Source of the DNA: Chloranthus sessilifolius
Taxonomy: Eukaryota > Streptophyta > Magnoliopsida > Chloranthales > Chloranthaceae
Length of the DNA stretch: 64,000 bases
Assembly: GCA_021018995.1 (NCBI GenBank)
Contig: CM037588.1
Coordinates: forward strand, 150,307,725 to 150,371,724
Direction: 5' to 3'
Part shown: positions 55,676 to 64,000 of the stretch, piece by piece
Layout of the letters: each line of letters begins with the position of its first letter
Position numbering within the stretch: the stretch's first letter is position 1
The notes under the pieces: generated by a model
Databases searched by the model: none
What the model saw: the letters and a program-made list of their open reading frames with translations, nothing else
Told to the model about the DNA's origin: nothing
Made by a program: the position numbers and the translations under genes

Positions 55676-58235
55676 TGTAATAGCCCGAAAAATCACACAA
55701 ACTATGACCTCGAGATCCGTGCCCGATCGGTCATAGGTTTGACCAAAGGGAAGCCCAACAGTCAGTATGTAGTGTGATGAACGTATGAGATGTGAAAAAT
55801 AGAATGCCTATGTGATGTGTGTTGTAAATGTGAAGTCGCATACACCTACCGCGGTGTATGTGCTCAACACACAAGAGAGAAAAAGGGGATAAAAGGGTTT
55901 AATAACCCTAGATGTGTATTGTTGGTTGTTGAAGGAGAGTAAAGAAGAGAGAGAGAGAGAGAAGTAAGAGAGGAGTTATTGCAACCGATTGGAGGAGGGG
56001 GATTCAAGAGATAAAAGCCGGATTCAACGCGACTTGGATCCGTTAGAAACCAAAGCTGGAACCCTAGCCTTCCAACCCTAGATTTGAAATCAACTTAAGA
56101 TCTATTCAAGGTAAAATTTTTGTAAATAAGGTGCATAGATTATAGGGTTAAGTTGCGAAAATGTGGGATAAATCATAGGATAATGGCTTAGAAAAATAGA
56201 AGAAAAAGTATGGAAAAAGATTGGGAAGAACAGCTCGAAAGGGACTGAATCTGACAATTTCGATTAATCGAAATTGGGTTTCGATTAATCGAAATTGGCC
56301 AGGAAGTTGAAGAGTCAGAGGACCCCGATTTCGACTAATCGAATTCGGATTTCGATTAATCGACTTTGGATTTCGATTAATCGATTTGGGAATCGATTAA
56401 TCGACTGAGAACCTCCAGTGGACCCCAGGGGTTGGAGGAAATAACAGGAAAAATCGACTAATCGAAATGGGATTTGATTAATCGATTTGGTTTCGATGTC
56501 GATTTGGAATCGATTAATCAACTTGTGAAACTTCGACTATTGAACTAAGAGCGCTGCGAAAAGAAGGATTTGATTAATCGAAATTGGATTCGATTAATCG
56601 AATGAAAACTTCATCGTCGATGAATTTACTTTGCGAAAAGAAGAATTTCGATTAATCGAAATTGGATTCGATTAATCGAATGACAATTCGACTGTTCGAA
56701 CTGAGAATGGACTTTGCGAAAAGGAGAATTTCGATTAATCGATTTTGGAAATCGATTAATCGAATCAGATTCGATTAATCGATTTTGGAGTTCGATTAAT
56801 CGACTGTAGTAAACTATGTTGACTTTTGGTTTGACTTTAAGATTCTTGGGGGATCTTATACCTTCTTTATGGCATCCTTTGTGATGTGTTTCACCTGTGA
56901 TGTGGTACCATAGGTGATACGTGTGGACTGGTGCACAAGGAGTCACGTGGGACCTTGATGCATTGATCAAGTGAAGACTTGAGGTAGGGAACACCCTGAA
57001 CATGTACTTTATTTTACAAGAGCATGTATGTAGTGATATCAATTCAATTCAAATGTTTTTACTACTCAATGATTATGAAAAGTGTGCGTGTGACATTGAA
57101 GAGAACTTAAATGAACCATCCCGGGGATGATGAAGTGAAGAAGTAAAGGCATCAGTGTGATGCAAGTGAATGGATACATCCTGTGGATGTATCCATGATT
57201 GAATCATGCTTGATGAGGCCTAAGCGATATAAGATAGCACAATTACACGGTGAATAACTATATGTAAGGCAATCGATATTTTTGTTATTTGAGGTTTGAT
57301 CGTGGCGGGATAACCACATTGACGCGGATATCCGTGACCGTCACGGCTAATCCGTAGGCGATGCGGAGGCTTATCCGTCTGACAGTAAGCACACCCGGGG
57401 GTGTTGATGAGATGTGAAACCCCGCCACCAATCCCTGTGGGAAAGGGGCTTGGTACTATTGGTATTCTGGAATACATTTAAAGCTATCTATATAGATGAC
57501 GATGAAGGGTATCTCGTGGGGCTCGATGCTATATTGCTCGGGATTACTTAAGTTGAAGTTTAAGTTTTGCTTTAGGCCTTCTCAACATCATTCATGATTA
57601 ACTAAAAGACATGAGTAATCTACCAGTAATTAAAGTGTTGTAACCTGTTTTTCATCAATAAATGCATAGACATATCATGCATGCATATCATAGAATACAT
57701 GTGAGTTATATTTTATATGTTCAATTGTGTTCGCTCCTATTGAGCTAGGATGTAGCTCACCCTATAGACTATACGTCGCAGGTCCACTACTAGCAGCTGC
57801 CGAGGCTTCAGGAGACGCTGACCCCGGTGAGTCGGACCTTGCGGCCGGCGAGGAGTTAGAGCCACCTCCAGAGGACTTCTTCTAGAGGACTCTGCTGTGC
57901 GACCTTGAGGAGTTTTAGTTGGAGATTGTACGGCTTGGTATGTCAAGCCTGGTTTTTGATTAAACCTTGTGTATATGGATATCAGTGTATTCTTTTGGGC
58001 GAACCATCCATGATGATGGTTATCATCGATGGTTCGGATCGGTTCTCCCTTCATGCAGAGGCATGAGGGTAGAACTGTCTTTTGAGAAGTATTTCTATGT
58101 AGATTTAAATTCCGCAAGTGGTTCTTATTTATTTTATGCTTGATATACCAGTGTTCCGTGCATAGTTGAGGGGCACGGTCAAGATGATCGTGCTGATGGC
58201 ACGGGTTTCGGGGTGCCGAAGTCCGGGCTGTCACA
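55676..58235 (+). repeat. 5' LTR of chromovirus E7
   Basis: tgtaatagcccgaaaaatcac to gggctgtcaca, 2560 bases, homologous over its length to the solo LTR at 25560-28000. The TCGATTAATCGA array lies at 56255-56805 and the 106-base block identical to the solo LTR at 57738-57843. Confidence 0.92.
56255..56805. repeat. TCGATTAATCGA array in the E7 LTR
   Basis: Some eighteen copies or variants of the palindrome in 17-25-base steps, with an added duplication (tgcgaaaagaag(g/a)att(t) near 56555, 56634 and 56716) not seen in the solo LTR. Confidence 0.9.
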
Positions 58236-58237
58236 GT

Positions 58238-58251
58238 TGGTATCAAAGCCA
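58238..58251 (+). other. Primer binding site of E7 (initiator Met-tRNA)
   Basis: tggtatcaaagcca begins two bases after the LTR end and fits the complement of the initiator Met-tRNA 3' end with one change. Confidence 0.88.
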
Positions 58252-58337
58252 TTTTCTTTTAGCAATTCTGACAAGGGTTCTTTCGTCAGAACATAGGGGC
58301 TTCTGCTAACGAAACTTTAGTTTCAAATGCAGCCGCA

Positions 58338-59749
58338 ATGTCAGCTAGAGGGAGAGGCCGACCAAGGGGAGGCCATCAAAGGAGTTTGCGTAGTGGAGAT
58401 GATTTCATCTCTCCTACCAATAGAGTGCCTTTAGGAGGTAACGAGGAATGTAGCGATAAAGATGAGGAAGAGGATCGAGATCATCGTGATCAAGATCTAA
58501 GAGAGCAAGAAAGATTGAGAGAAAGACAAGAAGATAGAGAGGAGCCAAAGGATGATGCACACTATGGAGACTATGGCTGCCATGGCACAACAAGCAAGAT
58601 CCTTGCAGCTCATCGTCAAGAGAACAAAGCAGCCCACCTACACCACTCAGAGGACTGCTGCTGTGTGCCCTCATCTTTTACAGAGTTTAGAAGGATGAGA
58701 CCTCCTTCATTTTCTGGGCAGGCAGACACAATGGCCGCTGAGAATTGGCTGATGGAGATGGAGAAAGTCTTTAGCGTGCTAACTTGCACGGAAGACGAGA
58801 GTGTAAGATGGGCAGCTTACATGTTGGATGGAGAGGCTGGGCCTTGGTGGAAGTCCGTGATACGGACTCGGGCTCAGGAGACCCCAGAGTTGCCATGGAC
58901 TTGGGAGGAGTTTGTTGAGGAGTTCAACAAACAATATTTTCCGGAAGTGGTGAGGAACCAACTAGAAATACAATTCCTACAGTTAGTACAAGGGAGGATG
59001 ACAGTGAGAGAATACGGGGTAGAGTTTCTACGACTTGCCCGTTTTGCTCCGGATTACGTCGCTTCTGAAGTGATGAAGTCCAAGAGGTTTCAGCAAGGTT
59101 TGAAGCCTGAGGTTAGAGGAGTAGCTCCATTTCAGCTAAGGACCTATGAAGAGGTCATGAGCAAGGCATTGGTCGAGAAGAGGAGAACAATAATAGATAC
59201 CGACAGAGGGGGCAGCAGAGAGGAGGAAATGGACAAGGAAGAACGGCGCACTATGAACCGGTGAACAAAAAGCCGAGGTTCATGGGCCAAAATCAGAAAC
59301 CACAGTTCCAAGGGGGTTTTGGAAGACCGGCGCAACAACAGCAACAACAACACCAACAGAGGTTTCCATTACTTGCGTCAGGGAGACCTATTCGCTATGA
59401 GAGCCCTGCCATGTCTACTGGTGCCACTATCACACAGGGTTCTCGTACTGTTTCTTCCGCACCTCGGGAGACTTGCGCAAAGTGTGGCAAGCCTCATAGA
59501 ACGATGGGTATCAGATTGGGAACTAGGGGCTATTTCCGATGTGGCAAGGTGGGCCACTTGATCAAGGATTGCCCCGAGACGGATAAGAGAAAGACGGTTT
59601 CAGTTGCAGCACCACGACCAATTCAAGCAAGGAAACCGATCGTCCAGGGGAGAGCTTATGCAGTCACTGCTCAGGAAGCAGGGAACGTGCATGACGTCAT
59701 CCAAGGTGAGATTCCTTTTAAAATTAAAGGAGAATTTTCTTTTCGTTAA
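58338..59749 (+). pseudogene. Chromovirus gag with frameshifts
   Basis: The start ATG at 58338 gives MSARGRGRPRGG. The gag domain follows at 58690-59170 (FRRMRPPSFSGQADTMAAEN, WWKSVIRTRAQE, VEEFNKQYFPEVVRN, MTVREYGVEFLRLARF). The frame ends at TGA 59262, and a shifted frame carries the Gln-rich linker and zinc knuckle CGKVGHLIKDC preceded by CAKCGKPH. Between about 58565 and 58670 a different frame reads METMAAMAQQARSLQLIVKR, more gag-like than the one in use, implying two compensating indels. Gag packages element RNA in the cytoplasm. Confidence 0.82.
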
Positions 59750-60272
59750 AACTTTAGATAGAGAAGAAGCATGCATTAGGGAATTATATAGATTTATCTC
59801 AATACCAAAAGCGATGTAAATTGAGGTGTAAATTAATGTGTAAATTATTGTATGTGTGTATGTATACTATAGGTACTCTAAATATATATGAAAAGGATGC
59901 TTGGTGGATATGGCGCCGAGTGTAGATAGACCCGGGTCTACCCACTCATTAAATCACTCCACGTTCGCTAAGAAGATGAAGATCGTCCAGACGTTGGATT
60001 TCGCCCTATCGTGTCTATTCAGGGGTTAGTAGACACGGAGTTAGCTTGCAAATCCATCATCGTAGCGAGTTCAAGACTTAGAAGTGCATGAATTGGAAGC
60101 AAAGTTGATTAGATATGCAAGGGTTTGATGTGATCCTTGGCATGGGGGTTGGCGTGCATTGTGCGATTGATTGCAAGAACAAGGTAGTCATTTTCGGACT
60201 CCAACACAAGAAGATCATTTCGGTTTCAAGGAGTGAGGTGGCTAATCGATCTCAGCAGTAAGGGCCGAGAAA
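59750..60272 (+). pseudogene. Degraded chromovirus protease region
   Basis: Only traces remain, chiefly GFDVILGMGVGVHCAIDCKN (about 60122-60180), the block after the protease in Tekay elements. The active-site DTG cannot be found. Sequence at 59726-59925 (ttaaaggagaattttcttttc to tatatatgaaaagg) looks foreign to the element and may be an insertion with deletion. Confidence 0.55.
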
Positions 60273-61576
60273 ATGATCAGAAAGGGATGCAGTGGATACT
60301 TAGCTTTCTTAAAGGAGGACAAGGAGGAAAAGAACGTCATTTCTGAGATAGCAATTGTGCGAGACTTCGCTGACGTGTTTCCAGAAGAATTGCCTGGATT
60401 ACCTCCAGAAAGAGAAGTAGAATTCGCCATTGACTTAGCACCAGGAACGGAGCCTATTTCAAAAGCACCTTATAGAATGGCTCCCGCTGAGTTAAAGGAG
60501 TTGAAGGAACAACTACGAGAGCTTATGGACAAGGGGTTTGTTAGACCGAGCGTGTCTCCATGGGGAGCACCGGTCTTGTTTGTCAAGAAGAAAGATGGGT
60601 CAATGCGGCTATGCATTGACTATCGGCAATTGAACAAACTCACTGTGAAGAACCGCTACCCTTTGCCTAGAATAGACGATCTATTCGACCAACTGCAAGG
60701 AGCAAGGTATTTTTCTAAGATTGACCTGAGATCTGGGTATCATCAGTTGCGAGTTAAAGCTGAGGACATACAGAAGACAGCTTTCCGGACACGGTATGGA
60801 CACTATGAATTCCTTGTGATGCCGTTTGGATTAACGAATGCTCAGTCATTTATGGATCTGATGAACCGAGTGTTTAAACCACACTTGGACTCCTGCGTGG
60901 TAGTGTTCGTTGATGATATACTAATATACTCCAAATCCAAGACAGAACACGAAGAACACTTGAGGATTGCTCTACAGACGCTACGTGAACACCAATTGTA
61001 CGCCAAACTCAGTAAGTGTGAGTTTTGGTTGGAAGAAGTTAGCTTTTTAGGACATGTCGTCTCGAAGCACGGCGTCACGGTAGATCCAGCAAAGATAGAA
61101 GCAGTAGTTAAATGGGAGCAGCCAAAGACAGTGACAGATATCCGAAGTTTTCTGGGCTTAGCAGGCTATTATCGATGTTTCGTGGAGGGGTTTTCAAAGA
61201 TATCGGGACCTCTCACAAAGCTGACACGTAAAGATTCAAGGTTTGAGTGGAGTGAGGCATGCGAGAAGAGTTTTCAAGAACTCAAAACGAGACTCACTTC
61301 GGCTCCAGTGTTGGCAATTCCTTCAGGCAGTGGAGGATACGCAGTGTACAGCGACGCGTCATACAATGGCCTTGGTTGTGTGCTCAACCAACACAAGAAG
61401 GTGATAGCTTACGGATCAAGACAGTTGAAAGAACACGAGAAAAATTACCCGACTCATGACTTGAACTGGCGATCATTTTTTGAAAATTTGGAGACACTAC
61501 TTGTATGGTGAGACATTTGAAATTTTCACCGATCATAAGAGCCTCCGATATGTCTGTTTAACGTAAAGAGCTCAAT
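60273..61576 (+). pseudogene. Chromovirus reverse transcriptase and RNase H
   Basis: RT motifs occur in order: [86 protein letters not shown], catalytic FVDDILIYS (Asp codons 60912-60917), [17 protein letters not shown]. RNase H begins [12 protein letters not shown] (61350-61385). The open frame runs 60273-61511; near 61465 a G-rich stretch is lost and the frame shifts to [17 protein letters not shown] (61508-61557), then shifts again near 61560. RT domain complete by motif; RNase H broken. Confidence 0.9.
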
Positions 61577-62131
61577 ATGAGACAGCGCAGATGGATGGAA
61601 TTCCTCAAGGACTACGATTGCTCTATACAATACCATCCAAGCAAGGCGAATGCAGTAGCCGATGCATTGAGTCGAAAAGGTTCAGCTCAGTTAGCTTCTT
61701 TGATTTTGGGTATGCACCGATGGAAATTATTGGAAGACCTGGCAATCTATGATGCGAACATTGAGTCAAAGGACACTGGATCCTTTTTGGCTAACATATC
61801 AGTAAAGCCAGTGATATTTGAGCATATCCACGATCTACAGATGAAAGATCCGACATTAACAAGGATTCATCAAGACGTGAATGAAGGCATCAGGTCGGAC
61901 TTCTCAGAAAAAGAAGATGGTTCTTTGTTGTTTAAAGGCCGTCTCTGCATCCCGGACAATGCCGATCTAAGACGAACAATTCTTGATGAAGCTCATAAGT
62001 CAAATTATGCTATCCACCCTGGTAGCACCAAAATGTACCAAGATTTGAAAAAGAATTACTGGTGGAGAGGACTGAAACAAGACGTGGCCGAGTATGTGTC
62101 ACGATGTTTGACTTGTCGAAGTGAAGGTTGA
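61577..62131 (+). pseudogene. RNase H C-terminus and integrase zinc-binding domain
   Basis: MRQRRWMEFLKDYDCSIQYH and ADALSRK end the RNase H. The integrase zinc domain follows: HKSNYAIHPGSTKMYQDLKK then RCLTC, giving the HHCC set. The frame ends at TGA 62129, just where the integrase core should begin. Confidence 0.85.
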
Positions 62132-63237
62132 TCATAGACATCCCGGGACTATTGCAACCTTTACCAATACCGTAATGGAAGTGGAATCGATCTCAATGGA
62201 TTTCATTGTTGGATTACCCCGTCTCGCCAAGAGACACAATGCCATTTGGGTCGTCAGAGATCGATTGACCAAATCAAGCGACTTTTTGCCGTACAATACC
62301 ACATATACAAAGGGAAGTGGCGGTTTATACATGAAGGAGATTGTAAGATTACACGGATTCCAAGCGACATCGTTTGGATCGTGATCCACTATATACGTCC
62401 AAGTTTTGGAAGAAATTTCAAGAAGGAATGGGAACACGACTAGACTTTAGTTCAGCTTTCCATCCTCAAACTGATGGGCAGACAGAGCGAGTGAATCAAG
62501 TGATAGAAGACATGCTCAGAGCGTGCATGCTTGATATGCAAGGATACTGGGATGAGTATCTACCGATGCTCGAGTTCGCATATAACAACAGTTTTCAAAC
62601 GAGCATTGGCATGGCACCGTATGAAGCTCTGTATGGACGACGATGCAAGTCACCCCTCAATTGGGAGGAAACAGGTGAAAAATTTGTATTAGGACCGAAA
62701 CTACTTGAAGACAACGCCACCGTTGTCCGAATTATCAGAGAAAGGTTGAAGACAGCACAGAGTAGACAGAAAAGTTACGCCGATATGAAGCGGACTAGTG
62801 TTGACTACAAAGTGGGCGAGCATGTGTTTGTGAAGGTGTCACCTATGAAAGGTGTAATGAGATTTGGCAAGAGGGGGAAGTTAAGTCCACGTTATGTTGG
62901 ACCATTTGAAATTTTGGGACGAATAGGTGAAGTTGCATATCGCATTGGTTTACCACCGCTATTTGATCGAGTACATAATGTCTTCCACATATCGATGCTC
63001 AGAAAGTACGTGAATGATCCGTCTCATGTGTTAGGAAAGCAACCTATAGAGATGTGTGAGGACATGAGCATGGTAGAGGAACCAGTGGAGATTCTGGATC
63101 GAAAAGAGCAAGTACTGCGCACTAAAGTGATTCCCTTAGTGCTTGTTCGGTGGAACAATCATCCAAAAGAAGAGGCTACTTGGGAACGAGAGGCCGATGT
63201 GAGAGCACAATATCCGGCCTTGTTTCCAACGACGTGA
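62132..63237 (+). pseudogene. Integrase core and chromodomain-like C-terminus
   Basis: The core is split in two frames. The first has ISMDFIVGLPRLAKRHNAIW (first Asp, about 62198) up to about 62370. The second, open 62374-63237, has DRDPLYTSKFWKKFQ (second Asp), HPQTDGQTERVNQ (Glu), then GPFEILGRIGEVAYRIGLPP and a chromodomain-like end PVEILDRKEQVLR to PLVLVRWNNHPKEEATWERE. Stop TGA at 63235. The chromodomain probably steers insertion to marked chromatin, as known for the family. Confidence 0.88.
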
Positions 63238-64000
63238 GAAGTCAATGTAAACCACAAATATGTTGTAAAATCTCCACTATGCTTGAAATTCAATGGAAAT
63301 TTGATCCAATCTGTCATAAATTGTCAAATGTAGTAAAAGAACCAAAGAAATTGACAATCTACACAATTTGGGCAAAACCGATTAATCGAATTTCAAATCG
63401 ACTAATCGATTTGGAATTTCGATTAATCGATTTTGTTCGATTAGTCGACTGGCATGTGCCAGTGACTGGAAATGAAAAATTTGAGTTAGAATATACATAG
63501 AATGAAATTTCGATTGATCGAATTATAATTTCGATTAATCGATTTTGTAATTCGATTAATCGAATTGGATTTTCGATTAATCGAGTTACTTAAAGGACTT
63601 GAGAGATATTAAAGTCAAATGGGCAATTTCGATTAATCGAAGTGATTTCGATTAATCGATTTTGAAATTTCGATTAATCGAAATGGATTTCGATTAATCG
63701 AATACTTAAGAAAGTTTAGAAAAATTTGAAGTTATAGCCCGATTTCGATTAATCGAAACTAAATTCGATTAATCGATTTTGGAATTCGATTAATCGAAAT
63801 GGATTGATGTCGGCAAGCGGCGCGATGAGCTCAAAAATTTGAAATTTTAAACAGACACGATTTCGATTAATCGAAATATTTTCGATTAATCGAATTTGAC
63901 TTTCGATTAATCGATTTGGGAAATCGATTAATCGATTTTACGCGGCTTAACCTAGTTTTAAATTTCGATTAATCGAGCCGGAGCCTATATATATGAAATT
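63238..64000 (+). repeat. E7 3' tail with TCGATTAATCGA array
   Basis: After about 140 bases of plain sequence, 63379-63975 holds some 25 gattaatcga words, denser than in the LTR and often paired as tttcgattaatcgaaat. The window ends with cctatatatatgaaatt, which resembles a TATA region. No polypurine tract or LTR start is visible before the end. Confidence 0.85.

Larger units (their letters stand above)
55676..64000 (+). mobile_element. Tekay-type chromovirus E7 (Ty3/gypsy), 3' end outside window
   Basis: In order: 5' LTR, initiator-Met-tRNA primer site, gag, degraded protease, RT/RNase H, integrase with C-terminal chromodomain-like part, and a palindrome-rich tail. The pol order PR-RT-RH-IN and the chromodomain place it among chromoviruses; long LTR and gag style suggest the Tekay (Del) clade. 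Numerous small indels make it defective, but long open stretches show fairly recent activity. The left target flank is cataa (55671-55675). Confidence 0.9.

Noticed and set aside
57737..58252. 171-codon minus-strand frame in the E7 LTR
   Set aside because: No domain, overlaps the conserved LTR block on the other strand and extends into the primer site.

Overview
The window looks like heterochromatic nuclear DNA from a flowering plant with a large, repeat-rich genome. It is AT-rich, with many (TA)n tracts and no recognisable host gene. Everything I can classify is a transposable element (TE) or a TE remnant: Athila-type and Tekay-type Ty3/gypsy retrotransposons, Ogre/Tat-like debris, a large Mutator-like element (MULE), and several small inverted-repeat elements. 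I cannot name the species.

Layout. Positions 1-13739 hold three nested Athila-like retrotransposons with related LTRs. E1, on the minus strand, carries gag-protease-RT in one reading frame broken by stop codons. E0 (LTR at 1-1467) inserted into the E1 RT gene. E2 (5647-12100, complete with two LTRs but no gag-pol) inserted into the E1 LTR. E1 itself sits in a MULE terminus (13740-14234). Positions 14.2-18.8 kb are intergenic with microsatellites, a 1.05-kb hairpin-rich inverted-repeat element and several small inverted-repeat elements.

Positions 18845-31083 are the centrepiece: a 12.2-kb MULE with 80-bp terminal inverted repeats and a perfect 9-bp target duplication. On the plus strand it carries a DUF1985 plus ULP1-like (C48) SUMO-protease-type gene. 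On the minus strand it carries a MuDR-type transposase, whose SWIM zinc finger is split by a 2.4-kb solo LTR of a Tekay chromovirus. Nearly every non-coding compartment of this MULE (spacers and three introns) contains a minisatellite of 21-23-bp units built on the dyad TCG-N4-CGA. Exons are free of it.

Positions 31.1-34.2 kb hold inverted-repeat MITEs. Positions 34.2-47.3 kb are stacked, truncated Athila-like and Ogre/Tat-like LTR units. Positions 47.3-53.3 kb hold two decayed plus-strand genes of kinds that travel in plant TEs: a plant-mobile-domain gene and a DUF7745-like/coiled-coil gene. Positions 54.0-55.7 kb contain an LTR fragment and palindrome-rich repeats. From 55676 to the window end lies a Tekay-type chromovirus (5' LTR, Met-tRNA primer site, gag, degraded protease, RT/RNase H, integrase, chromodomain) whose 3' LTR is outside the window.

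A theme runs across unrelated families: LTRs, leaders, introns and tails repeatedly carry CG-containing palindromes (TCGATTAATCGA, GGTCGATGCATCGACC, TCG-N4-CGA and others), often as arrays and, in the Athila LTRs, just upstream of the TATA-like box. No tRNA, rRNA, CRISPR or host protein gene was found. All coordinates come from reading by eye, so most repeat edges are good to a few bases where TG/CA ends and target duplications are visible and to tens of bases elsewhere.
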